Shown: in pieces, positions 11,606 to 24,421 of the stretch
How the letters are laid out: each line of letters opens with the position of its first letter
How positions within the stretch are numbered: position 1 is the first letter of the stretch
DNA from: Ridgeia piscesae
Taxonomy: Eukaryota; Annelida; Polychaeta; Sabellida; Siboglinidae
Reading direction: 5' to 3'
Assembly: GCA_025642075.2 (NCBI GenBank)
Contig: JAODUO010000044.1
Coordinates: 1,170,001 to 1,234,000 of the forward strand
Length of the DNA stretch: 64,000 nucleotides
Notes under the pieces: model-generated
The model's database searches: none
What the model saw: only the letters and a program-made list of their open reading frames with translations
Told to the model about the DNA's origin: nothing
Position numbers and translations under genes: made by a program

Positions 11606-11992
11606 TTAATGGTATTTACTAAAATTTTTACGGTATACCGTAGATCGCGTTTTTCGTAATTTCTTATGAATTACACATGACCATACTATATTAACAAGTA
11701 GTGTCAATTTGTTTTGTAACATACCTGAAAGACTGTTCACCAGTGATTCTTTTAGCGAACACACACAGAAACTCAAGCAAACGGGAGACACGGCACAAAA
11801 CGACTGCTTCACCTCGTATCGAGGGTTTCTACAAAATACTACTAGTTCCCGATGCCTCAGTGCTAACATACCAGCTACAACCTCCAAACCTACAACCATC
11901 CTTCCTGGAATGAGAAGCAGTGTGTACACCATCATGTCGTTTCCAAATTGTTTCCTGCAAGTGGCAAAGCACAACGGTTGGCTATTTATCAC
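11606..11992 (-). CDS. Conserved membrane ORF ('ORF X') 3' of GPCR-D
   Basis: 128 codons from ATG at 11992. The conserved core is QPLCFATCRKQFGNDMMVYT, then LLLIPGRMVVGLEVVAGMLA, RHRELVVFC and PRYEVK, followed by a cysteine-rich tail found only here. One hydrophobic stretch (about residues 24-48) could be a membrane helix. The core recurs next to at least four other receptors on the same strand, about 0.2-0.7 kb from the receptor stop. Substitutions between copies are mostly conservative. I do not recognise a family. It may be an independent small gene, a downstream exon, or a non-coding duplicate that stayed open by chance. Confidence 0.3.
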   Translation of the reverse strand: MINSQPLCFATCRKQFGNDMMVYTLLLIPGRMVVGLEVVAGMLALRHRELVVFCRNPRYEVKQSFCAVSPVCLSFCVCSLKESLVNSLSGMLQNKLTLLVNIVWSCVIHKKLRKTRSTVYRKNFSKYH

Positions 11993-12196
11993 CCAAAAGC
12001 CACAACAGAGCTGACGTTGTTTTATGTATCACTAATTGACTTAACAAAGAACATTATCGGAGGAAGGGAATGCCCAGGGAAAGTGGCCAGTAGATATTGA
12101 TGTCTCTTGGGAAATCAATGTACAAAACTCGTTAACGTATAATTACATATACTCCGCAGTACGTTTGATGAATGTACGATAGAATACAGTGTTTTA

Positions 12197-13174
12197 TTAT
12201 CTTAGACAACTCAGAGAGCAACAATTATACAACATTTCAGCCGTTTTGCTACGAACGGATCGGAACAAAACCAAATAAAGTAAGCTGTCAACGGATGAAT
12301 TACAAACAAAAATCAAATTCTCCAAGAAAGGAAACGAAGATGGCAACTTGCCTTCGAATTCTAGTGTAAGTGCGATTAAATAAAAACCTAATGGCAATGT
12401 TAGAATTATAAATGCAAAACATATAAGCAGTATATTTCTACCAGAACGGATCGTCTTCAAAGTCAACGAAGACGTGTTTCCGCTTGAGCCACTTACTGAG
12501 TTAACTTGTGACGTCATCTGATGATGTGTTCGCACGATCACGCATACTATTTTTGTAGTGGCATAAACTATGACGAATGCAGGCACAAATAACCCAATTA
12601 TTACTCCGAGCACTAATTGTATCATGACATCAGAAATAGCTGGCAGAGCAAACATACACGTACGAAGATCCAATTCGGTGACCAAATGTGTCCCGGCAAA
12701 TACAAACATTCCACCAGTCAGCCAAATACAGGCTATTATAAGGTAGCACCGGTTTCGTGTCAACAGTTGTTCATACCGGAACGGTTTCGTTATAGCGATC
12801 ATTTTGCACAGAGTTACCCAGCACAGACTGTGCACTGAAGTGTAGTTGAACCAAACTGAACACACCTGTAATACTCGCGGGACATACGGCAACATGTAAC
12901 GGACGTTCGGCGTCGCATTCGAGCAGACGGCGGCGCTGATGGGTATCGCCGTACAGCCGTTGGCGAGATCAGACAGCGTCAGCGAGAAGACGAAGAGCGT
13001 CGTGCGATCTTCGCGCAGTTGAGGGTATTTGGTGATCACAGCGAGCACGAGACCGTTCAGTGTTATGTTCATTACGATCACGGCACTGATGATAACAGGT
13101 TTGAAATCGTCGAAAACCGTTTGATTCATATCAATGCAGAACAAATTGTTGTTCTTGTTACAACTGCACGCCAT
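12197..13174 (-). CDS. GPCR-D: intact one-exon rhodopsin-class receptor
   Basis: 325 codons from ATG 13174 (MACSCNKNNN); the MNQTVFDDF methionine at residue 16 (13129) is the start shared by every copy and could be the true one. TM1 is about 27-49 (Asn40, position 1.50), TM2 59-82 (LTLSDLANG, Asp69), TM3 96-125, TM4 143-164 (Trp151), TM5 184-212 (Pro198, Tyr204), TM6 245-270 (Pro261) and TM7 282-304. The DRY motif is replaced by Cys-Lys-Met (123-125), and NPxxY by DSLLY (296-300; NSLLY in paralogs). NQT near the N-terminus is a glycosylation sequon, and Cys318-319 could be palmitoylated. It acts at the plasma membrane; the ligand is unknown. The tandem family, absent introns and fast turnover suggest a chemosensory role, which is inference. 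It is one of only two intact copies here. Confidence 0.9.
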   Translation of the reverse strand: MACSCNKNNNLFCIDMNQTVFDDFKPVIISAVIVMNITLNGLVLAVITKYPQLREDRTTLFVFSLTLSDLANGCTAIPISAAVCSNATPNVRYMLPYVPRVLQVCSVWFNYTSVHSLCWVTLCKMIAITKPFRYEQLLTRNRCYLIIACIWLTGGMFVFAGTHLVTELDLRTCMFALPAISDVMIQLVLGVIIGLFVPAFVIVYATTKIVCVIVRTHHQMTSQVNSVSGSSGNTSSLTLKTIRSGRNILLICFAFIILTLPLGFYLIALTLEFEGKLPSSFPFLENLIFVCNSSVDSLLYLVLFRSVRSKTAEMLYNCCSLSCLR

Positions 13175-13239
13175 GAGCTAATTTGCTCCAATATATAGCC
13201 AGATATACTATATAGCGAGGTCCATTTCCTCTAACGCTA

Positions 13240-13400
13240 ATGGAGAAACACCGGATTACAGCAAGCGAACTCTAACACATGCATTTGAATGCGCATTTAA
13301 ATACTTGAAAATAAACAAACCTGAAAATTTAATACGTGAAATTGTAATCGTATTTGCTTTTAAATATGAAGGCCATGCCGTAACATTTGCATATTCATTT
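13240..13400 (-). promoter_or_regulatory. Upstream module of GPCR-D
   Basis: GGATTACAGCA (13253-13263), CATGCATTTGAATGCGC and, further 5', ATTTGCAT (13385-13392, a POU octamer on the plus strand) lie upstream of the gene. The CACGTG present in most paralogs is missing because of a deletion of about 9 bp. No TATA box can be assigned with confidence. Confidence 0.35.
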
Positions 13401-13429
13401 GAATGTAATCCACAACTATTTGATATGTG

Positions 13430-14206
13430 AAAATGCTGTGTAGTGAGCAAGTTATTGGATTACTATCTTTCAGATACAGTCCTTTCAACAATTAATGTAG
13501 ACTAAAGCTGTTATTTGTCAACCAACCATCATTAAGATGTTTGATATTGACGTGATCAACAATATATTTCCCTGTTATCTTTTCTATACTTATGTCAGTC
13601 TTGTTATTCCTGTAATATATTAGTTTTGGATCTGATCTTGCTTTGTTACTTCACACGTTCACATCAGCATCCTCATCTAATTCCTCTCTAATTTTGCTAT
13701 TTGTCCATTCGGCGCTGCACACATCTCTGCCGCGTACAGCATTCCTGGCATGATTAATGGTTTAATGATCTTCCCCTTCAACTTCACTGGAATATTCCTG
13801 TCGCAAAGCACTACATTGCATTTCTTATTATATCAACAACGTGCACTTGATGGTAGTATTTACCTCTTGTTAATTTATCAGGTGCACCCTTAAAGAAATA
13901 TAGTCAAGTATGTTCTCCAAAATCTGCATAGTCACTGGATCTACAGAAACATTTGGAATTGGGAGACGACCGAATCATTTATTTAATATATTACATAATC
14001 ACAATTCAAAAGTACCTTAAAGTACGGGAAATTGAATACTTTTAGAATGTATTAAAGGAAAGTATAAGTACTTATGTTATTTTCCAAATGTACTCCACTA
14101 CAAGTACAATTACGAAAAGTAATATTCTTATGTACAAACGTACATGTAATGATACACATTATAACTACTTTGGTACAATCCTGCAGCCTGGTAGTTCGCT
14201 CGGAGC
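13430..14206. repeat. Flanking block shared between receptor cassettes, copy 2 (left part)
   Basis: Same block as 10555-11600 but without the SINE: the sequence passes from AATTTATCAGGTG to the post-SINE part directly. The LINE at 14207 interrupts it, and it resumes at 18890. Confidence 0.65.
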
Positions 14207-14613
14207 AAGAATAAGAGTAAGAGTAACTTTATTCGCAACGCAACATGTACAAGAACAAACATAAGCATAATACTAATTGTCAGCATGTTGCATTGCATTG
14301 CTGTCATTTGGCTAAATGCCGTTTTCTAGTGACACTATCATCATAAAAACATTATTACTATAGATATGCAATACACATTTGTAGTATTATATCACAATAC
14401 AACAGGAGAATTATCAAAATAAAATTACATATATTGCTAGATATCACCAAGACTGTACTAATGAAATGAATATATAAAGTATGCAGTTTGTCATTGTTTC
14501 TGGTAATGTCTGAGATGCTTGAACCAATTACAATATAAATTAGTATAAATATGTTTTTTAATGTAAAACACATGGATAAGCATGGATGAATCCAAACACG
14601 ATTTAGTAGCAAC

Positions 14614-16365
14614 TTAATTGCATTCTTGACATCTAGGGTTTAAACATATTACTAGACTTTTGTAAGTGTCTAAGTAGAAAAAACATAACATTTGCTTAAA
14701 CGTCGACCGGTGATTCACATTTCTTATGTTTTTATCAATATTGTTCCATATTCTTGTAAAATTATGTCTAGGTAGCTTCAAAGAAAAGTTAATTCTGGGT
14801 TTCTCATTAACACGAAGCTTGAATTGTCTGGTTATTCTTTTATCTGTATACAAAAAAATGTTCATTACAAAATTTCTGAACGATTTAGGTAATAAATCAT
14901 GTTCAAAATCATACACATATAACGAAGCCTGCAGTTTAAATACATCTACGATTTTCAGTATTTTTGTAGACTTAAATAAGGGGTCCGTATGACTCCTATA
15001 TCCTTTTTTATTAATTATTCTTAATGGACGTTTTTGTAAAATGTCTAGTTTCTTTGTGTTTCCGTTACCCCAAGCTTGTATACCATATGTTATATGACTG
15101 TGAATTAGAGTATAATATAATGATTTTTGTGATTTATGTGGTAAGATATGTTTCACTCTATTTATTGCAAAAATGGCTCGAGAAATTTTCGAGCTGATTA
15201 CATTAATGTGTTCTTTCCATGTTAAGTGTTTATCTATATATATTCTTAGGAATTTCACGGATTCATCTTTGTTATACTTGCCAATCTGGTTAATAACTTC
15301 ATTGTTTATTTTAACACTACTTTTTACTGCATAGTTACTATTTTTAGGACCAAAGACACAATTCAGTGTTTTTTAACATTCAAACATAGCTTGTTTGCAC
15401 ACAACCAATTGTATATAGTTTTTAATTCGTGATTTAGCGTTAGGGTTAAATTATCAATATCACAATCTGAATGATAAATTGTTGTATCATCAGCATAAGA
15501 TATAAGTTAAGCGAGGTCGAATTTGATATATTATTAATATAGATTAGAAATAGCACAGGTCCTAATATGGATCCTTGTGGTACTCCATGAGGTAATGTTA
15601 TCAGTGGTGATTTGCACTGATTCATTTCAATGTTCTCTACGATTAGAGAGGTAACTGGAGAACCATTTATTACTTATGCCTCTAATTCCATAATGACATA
15701 ATTTATATAGCAAAACATCATAATTAATAGTGTAAATTGCTTTGGATAAATTAAAATATACAGCCATTGTAATATCTTTAGAAATGTTGTCATTTGCATC
15801 TGCAATGTCTTTGAATAAATGCAGTATTTGGTGTATAGTGGAATGTTTAGAGCGAAATCCATATTAGTGTTTATATAGAATATTATATTTCTCCAAATAA
15901 TTTACAAATCTATTACACACATTTTCCCCATTATTTTGGAAAGTGCAGGTAGAATATTTATTGGTCTATAGTTATTAAAACATTCTTATTTCCTGATTTA
16001 TATATTGGAATTATTTTGGCAACCTTTAGATTTTCTGGGACAACACCAGTAACAAAGGATTGATTTATAATATCCCTAAGTGGTATGATTATTTCTTCTA
16101 TAGTCTGCTGGATACGTTTTGTAGATAAACTGTCAAAACCTACAGTGCATTTTGTTTTTAGATTTGTTACTACATTTGTAATTTCGTTTATATCAGTTGG
16201 TTGCATGAAGAAATTTACAGAAGATCTATCCTTTAAATGCGAATGAAATGAGGTTGTAGGAGAAGGAACAGATTCGATTACTGTTTTACCTATTTTGACA
16301 AATAAAAAAATTATTAAATTCTTCAGTACTAATGCTATATTTTGACACGTTTTCTCCATGTACAC
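14614..16365 (-). pseudogene. LINE reverse transcriptase, broken
   Basis: Reading 5' to 3' on the minus strand, the RT start (VVTNLKTKCTVGFDSLS, then IIPLRDIINQSFVTGVVPEN and LKVAKIIPIYKSGN) lies at 16300-15970. GVPQGSILGP is near 15575-15600, and the catalytic YADD box (SYADDTT) near 15481-15503. The thumb and C-terminal part (KFLRIYIDKHLTWKEHINVI, YYTLIHSHITYGIQAWGN) is at 15258-14614. These motifs are diagnostic of non-LTR reverse transcriptase. Several stops and shifts separate the pieces. Confidence 0.85.
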
Positions 16366-16816
16366 TGAAAGTTTCAGGGAAATACAAACATACCCTATGT
16401 TTTAAGATAACCTGCCTCAGTGTGATCCGTGTGTCTTTGATGCTGTATTTGCTTCCAATATCTCTGCATAATATTTAGTCTTTGCAGCTCTTTTTGACTT
16501 ATTGTATATTTTACAATATGCTCTATAAGCATTCTCTCTCCATATTTGGTTGAGGTAACTTTCTTCGGAATAGTTTGTCTTTATTTATTGACGAAACAAG
16601 TAGGCCACACGTTTTCCAGGGTTCTCTGTTAATATATTTTTATTTTATTTTGGTAGTTTCACTGGGCATGATATTTCAAATAATGATTTATATATTTGCA
16701 TTAAATTATTATATGCTTCATTTGGATCAATAGCAGACAACACAGAAGTGTAATCTGCTCTTGCTAATAGATTTCTAAATTTTAAAATGGTACACTCGGT
16801 CAGCTGGCGTGTTTGT

Positions 16817-17110
16817 TTAATATTTTATATTATGCACAGGAGGTATACCATATATTAAATGGAATATTTCGAAGTGGTTCGTCGTATCTGTGATAATAAT
16901 CCCAGAGTCATAATCTGTGTGAGTATGACTGGAATATAAATGGTCTATAAGAATTGTTGTTGAAGAAGTTATTCTTGTTGGCTTTGTTATGTAAGGAATA
17001 AATCCTTGTGCTATTACATTGTCAATAACATAATTTTTTGGGAGGGTAGGTAAGCGAGATGGCTGAAAAAAGAAAACATGCGTGAGTAATACAACAAAGA
17101 GTATTAACAA
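16817..17110 (-). pseudogene. LINE apurinic-like endonuclease, C-terminal remnant
   Basis: The frame contains GFIPYITKPTRITSSTTILI, then DHLYSS and SGIIITDTTNHFEIF, which matches the end of the EEP-type endonuclease of LINEs (the usual SDHxP is changed to TNHFE). The N-terminal half of the domain is not recognisable in the AT-rich sequence to 17885. Confidence 0.75.
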
Positions 17111-17885
17111 AACGCATATTGCAATGATAGATGACTGGCTGACTGGCTGGCCTTACAGTTGGCACAGCGTCATTATGAACATAACAAACCAAACCACAGC
17201 AACATACATAATTATATGTATAATATATATATAATATGATTATATTACAATTAATTAATTAAACATTGACTTGTTTACAATATTTATAAAGAACAAGGTT
17301 AGCTCACCAATTAGTCTGTCCGTGCTGGCGCATATTATGCAATGAAATATAAAACTAATATTAACTATAGCCGTTCTGCATCGTACAGGTTTTTTCATTT
17401 AAAAACCGTAAATTGTGTATTCAATACTCAACACTTTGTGTTATTTAAGTTGCTCATACCAGCACATTTATCCGAGATTACATGCCTTTGAAATATGACA
17501 ATAAAACAACTCATCGATCAGTATTAGAACATATGCATACTGCTCGGTCTTGTCCGCATGTTTTCAGCAAACATTGTTTACATAATAAACCAAAATACAA
17601 CAATGGTGTCACATTATTAATAACTCATAGTTTACATATTATATAATTATACATATCTGGATCATTTTAACAAATCATTTGCACAACGAATAATATTTAC
17701 CATTAGTTGTTGCTATTTTATATTCGACGTTCGACGCACCATATAAATAATGTAGATTTTCCTGTCACGGACATTGAATACTCTAGTATAATATTGACAA
17801 TATTCACAATAGTAGCACAGCTGCACCATATGAGTAACTAATCTAATGTTTTATTTTTATAAACACAAAAAGGATATACCGGTTC

Positions 17886-18600
17886 TCAAAGAACCAAGTC
17901 TTTCTCACTGAGAATCTCGGTGATTATTCCATTTAGTGTTTTGGTGAGGACGCGGCCTTAATGGGTCCAGCAATCTGCTATCTTCTTTTCTCTCTTTAAC
18001 TGTCGTGTCTTAAACGCGAACATATCCCGTTTGGCAGTCAAGTCTTCGTTAAGGAACACATGGCCGTCTTTATGCGTCCTATTGTGTTCTTTCAAGTTGA
18101 CGCGTGCACGAAACACTTAATCGCGGACTGCTTCTAAAGTTCTAAAGCGAACAATGACCGCGCGCTTGCGCGGAGAGCCCTTTTCATCCTGCTTCGGCCC
18201 GATTTTATGGCTGCGCTCCAGCTGGTCTGCTCCGATTTGACTCAGCCCTAGTTTCTTTTGATCTACAGAAATCACAATGGCATTGGTGTCCTCGCCTTAC
18301 TTTTCCTCAATACCATGGAAGCGGAGGTTTGGGCGCCTGCAGTACTGCTCCCGCTTAATTGTCACCCTCTGCTTCCAAAGTGGCCACTTTCTGAAATAGT
18401 TCGCCAATCAGTCTGTTATGTTGGTCAAAGTTATCCAGGCGTGATTCTATTGCCTTTATTTTGTGTCTTTTTCTGCACTGTCTCTTTCAAGTTTCTCTAC
18501 AGCTTTGAGGACGCTGCTGATCTCCTTCCTGATTGGAAGGAGTTCATCCATTTTTGCGCTTATGAGCGCGTCTTTCCACTCGGCATTGTGCGGCAGTTCA
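17886..18600 (-). pseudogene. LINE ORF1 (L1-ORF1-like nucleic-acid-binding protein), broken
   Basis: On the minus strand a Lys/Glu-rich start (MDELLPIRKEISSVLKAVEK near 18555) is followed by RRPNLRFHGIEE, LERSHKIGPK, KRAVIVRFRTLEA, NEDLTAKRD and a final stop at 17886. This order (coiled coil, N-L-R-hydrophobic-GI/E, S-H-R/K-IG, RxxIVRF, NEDLT) is typical of L1-type ORF1 proteins. Three internal in-frame stops in the conserved part are all TAA. There is also a TGA and a frameshift near the N-terminal part. Confidence 0.75.
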
Positions 18601-18889
18601 CGTGTCGCTGATATGTTATGCAACTTGGCCAGTCACGGTTGAATGGTCCGCTGACTGTCTAGCCTGGGGATACTGTACTATCGCTCAGTGAGCAACCAAA
18701 ATGTTTCAAAATCGCATCAACAATGCCGCAACAACAACTCTGTAACTCCAATTATCTGCATGGCATCACCACCAATAACTCACCAATTCATTTAGCATCT
18801 ATATCTGTTCGTGTTGCAATCAAATGTGCCAGTGTTTGCCCGCCCCTCGTGCGCGTCAGTTTAACCCGGCTGCCATCGCAAAACCTGAT

Positions 18890-19065
18890 GGAGCTGATGT
18901 TCTATGAGAGCTAACGTATATATTTATGATATTTACTAAAACCTTTGACGCTATTCCATACATCGCATTTTTCGTAATTTCTTCTGAATGCTATATTGTT
19001 TTCCAGTCCTACCATAATTATACACAATGAAATACAAATCTAATGGGAAAGTTATAATCAAACAT
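18890..19065 (-). pseudogene. Continuation of cassette flank plus a scrap of GPCR-C type
   Basis: After the LINE the flank block resumes (GAGCTGATGTTCTATGAGAG). It then joins TTGTTTTCCAGTCCTACCAT and ACAAATCTAATGGGAAAGTT (18990-19065), which match the TM6 region of GPCR-C at 9460-9530 and no more. It is a deletion or rearrangement product. Confidence 0.6.
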
Positions 19066-19690
19066 TTCACACATTGCAACTTGTTTGATGCGGCTGTCGA
19101 ACGCGTGCTGTTTATTATTTACTTCAGAATATATTCATGTAATTAATATTAAAGGTGCCTCTTTGAAATCACGACTGCCTTCGACGAAAGTATTTCTAAA
19201 TATGGTTTGTGTAACAACTGCCTTGAGATAGTTGGTGGTTTAGAATATCGATCCCATACCCAACTACCTAAGCAATTTTGATTGCTTGTAAACACAACTA
19301 GTTATGTTAATAGCTTGAGCACCGTTTGAAGATTTGCTGCTTCTGCAAGCTGCAGGCTTACACAGAGGAACGTACTTAACAAAAGCGTAATTGTTTTGGG
19401 ACTTTTGTTTTGAATAACTCCTCTTTCTTTTAACCATGCAACGCAGTTAATTTGCTGAACTATTTGTTGAAGTTCTTCCTGTGTACAATCAACTCGACGT
19501 GAATGTTAGCACATTGATGACTTGCCATCCGTATGGGTAGAAATGAAGCAGTTCATCTCGACAGCATCGAGTTGCTGGCCAAATAAACGATATTCGCGTT
19601 AGTTAACAACGTCCAGAGAACTATGTGATGTGATGCGTTAATTGTATGTATCGTAGTTTAGTAGACACAACGATTCATGTAATACACAAC
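19066..19690. other. Spacer, nothing recognised
   Basis: No coding frame of note and no similarity that I can see to other parts of the window. Confidence 0.4.
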
Positions 19691-19693
19691 TGT

Positions 19694-19758
<65 letters not shown>

Positions 19759-19779
19759 GTGTGTGTGTGTGTGTGTGTG

Positions 19780-19819
<40 letters not shown>

Positions 19820-19921
19820 TGTGTGTGTGTGTTGTGTGTGTGTGTGTGTGTGCGTGTGTGTGTGTTTTGTGTGTGTGTGTGTGTGTGCGTGCGTGCGTGT
19901 GTGTGTGTGCGTGTGTGTGGG
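19691..19921. repeat. (GT)n microsatellite
   Basis: About 230 bp of GT repeat with scattered TT, GG and GC interruptions. The open frames in it on both strands (Cys-Val and Thr-His) are artefacts of the repeat. Confidence 0.95.
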
Positions 19922-19962
19922 TTTTGATTTGGCATTGGAGGGGATAACCCGACAACCAATCA

Positions 19963-19965
19963 AAC

Positions 19966-20024
<59 letters not shown>

Positions 20025-20050
20025 TTTGTTTTGATATATATATATATCAA
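19963..20050. repeat. (TA)n inside a near-perfect palindrome
   Basis: AAACTCTGTATATA... on the left and ...TATACACAGAGTTT on the right are inverted copies around the TA run. A second short TATATATA run follows at 20035-20048. Confidence 0.85.
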
Positions 20051-20590
20051 TCCCAACTCGCATAAAATAAATACCAACATGATAACCAAGTTTACTGACC
20101 AATGTGGCTGGTAGTTCAACAAAACCATACATATAAGGCGTCGAAGTTAGAAAGTAAGAGAGAAATGGCACATTATTAAAGAGACACGGACCCAAAGCCT
20201 ATTCGTAACATCAGCCTATAGCCGACCACCATATTCATTGCTGTACTTTCCCAGACCTCTGGACAAAGATTATGACAAAAAGCAACATGTATGTGTAGTC
20301 ACTTACTCTGATGAAACAATAATTAAACATCCCTACCATAATATATGTGATGTGGCGTTGGTGTTCAACCAATAACTACTTCATAACACGTAACGTTGCG
20401 TATTACAATTGATAAATTCATGACAGGAAGTGGCATTTTCCCACTGCAAAATCCACTAGATTAATTGCTTTGGTTACATCAATGATTACAAACGCTTGGA
20501 GGAAAGTCAATGGGGTGACGGGAGATAGACGCATATCACGTAAACGTAAAGGAAATGTGCTCAGCTCGTGTATGCATTAGAGACGATGGC
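20051..20590. other. Spacer, nothing recognised
   Basis: No supported gene. It may contain the upstream part of the LINE fragment that follows. Confidence 0.35.
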
Positions 20591-20949
20591 ACGACCAGAG
20601 AAACAACAGAAGGCCCAGATTTGCGAAAAACAATCTGGTAAGAATAATCATGAGAGCTGAGAGAACTGATAAGAGAAAATGGGTGAAATTAGTGTGGAGG
20701 TTCGAATGAAGGACAGTTCTAAAATGAAATTGGTGAGCAGTACATGGGCAGGTCATGTAGAAAAAATGGCAGATGAAAAACTGGCTAAGAGAGCAGATGC
20801 TCAGAAAGTGGAAAGAGAATGGAGGCGAGGTAGACCGAAATTGCGATGGAGATTGCATTAAAAGTGACCTAGAAAGAGTGGCAGAAGAATGGGAAAAAAT
20901 TATAAATAGAAGGAATTGGAGACTGCTGAGAGCGAACGTAGTAAGGTAA
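20591..20949 (+). pseudogene. LINE C-terminal fragment (endonuclease/reverse-transcriptase type)
   Basis: On the plus strand the frame from 20679 reads STWAGHVEKMADEKLAKRAD, then WRRGRPKLRW. After a one-base shift it continues DCIKSDLERVAEEWEKI and NRRNWRLLRANVVR to TAA at about 20948. The W-x-GH-V-x-R/KM...GRPxxRW signature is the usual C-terminus of many LINE-encoded reverse transcriptases. It differs from the element at 14.2-18.9 kb. Only the 3' end is present. Confidence 0.75.
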
Positions 20950-21290
20950 AGGTGAGAAGAAGAAAAAATATAATGGAAAAGGAAGTCATGGTCAACTCAC
21001 CCCTGAAGACAGTGATGCTAAGAAAAAAAATGCAATTTGACCCTAGTCTAGTAATCGGGCAACTACTATTTTAAATCCTGACAGTGTCATTGCTCTGTCA
21101 ATTCTTATGCTGCAGTCAGCGACAGAAGTGGATAGATCATAACTTAATCCTACTTGAATTACTAAATTATGATTCTTTTGCGAAAGGATAGGATTGGGAA
21201 AGAAAATCTTACACAAGCATCCTGAAACCCATTGTACGTTGTGACTCTATGCATCAGGCAGCCAGTTATTGGTCCTCCGTTCCATAACAT
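20940..21290. repeat. Duplicated segment, also at 29132-29500
   Basis: The two segments align from AAGGTGAGAAGAAGAAAAAA through CAATTTGACCCTA and GAAACCCA(C/T)TGTA. Each is followed by a large simple repeat and then by the block containing TTTGCAACGTAGC (24052 and 29959). They are part of the same segmental duplication. The start may be the LINE 3' UTR. Confidence 0.65.
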
Positions 21291-21519
21291 CCTAATTTTA
21301 TTCCTGGACTGGAGGGCCATGACCCCGCTGCCCCCCTCTGTCTACGCCACTGATTGCAATAGATGTCGCACAGAAAAAAATCAAAACCCAGCAACTAACA
21401 GTACACAACAGGGAACCTCTTCAGAGAAGAAAGAGACATCACAAATAGATGGACATAATATCATTTCGGATTTTACAACCACCAGTCAATTGGAAATTTG
21501 AATATTCTAAATTGTTTTC

Positions 21520-24050
<2,531 letters not shown>

Positions 24051-24323
24051 GTGTTTGCAACGTAGCGTACATGCAAAAATATTTCTGCGGTTCGACACAT
24101 TTATAAGTACATCGTTTGTGGTTCAGTGTTAATTTTGCATATTGTTTTGGAACAAGAACACGACTTTCGGATGTTAATAATGGGTCGCTGTCGTGGCATC
24201 TGCATCAAAGCATGTTCATCATGTCGTACGTTTCACGGATGTTAACTTAATAATTATGTGTGATTAAGTGGCACCGAAAACGCAAAACCCCAATCTTGTA
24301 TAATTTGCCTTCATCTGTTGCAG

Positions 24324-24421
24324 ATTGCCCGTGTCAAATATCTGACATCATGCCAAATTGGTCTGACATGCGTGACGCTTGTCAATTAGCGTTCGATGAA
24401 ATGAATTGTATCGGGTTATAA
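24324..24421 (+). other. Conserved second exon of an unknown small gene
   Basis: After the acceptor CATCTGTTGCAG the frame reads CPCQISDIMPNWSDMRDACQ, then LAFDEMN, ending at TAA 24419-24421. Copies at 3111-3206 and about 30502-30598 keep the frame, RDACQLAF and the stop. This copy has a good acceptor; the exon corresponding to 30141-30269 is missing upstream because the GT repeat begins there. The product is unknown. Confidence 0.3.

Larger units (their letters stand above)
14207..18889 (-). mobile_element. Nearly full-length degenerate non-LTR retrotransposon with 5-bp target-site duplication
   Basis: The cassette flank is split exactly here. The left side ends TTCGCTCGGAGC (GGAGC 14202-14206), and the right side resumes GGAGCTGATGTTCTATGA (GGAGC 18890-18894). 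The undisrupted paralogs read TTCGGAGCTGATGCTCTATG. The element is on the minus strand: 5' region, ORF1-like frame (about 18600-17886), an AT-rich part, endonuclease C-terminus (17110-16817), reverse transcriptase (about 16365-14614) and a short TTACTC-repeat 3' tail at 14207-14230. It is dead: stops and frameshifts occur throughout. The RT motifs fit the Jockey/CR1 superfamily; I cannot fix the clade. Confidence 0.8.
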
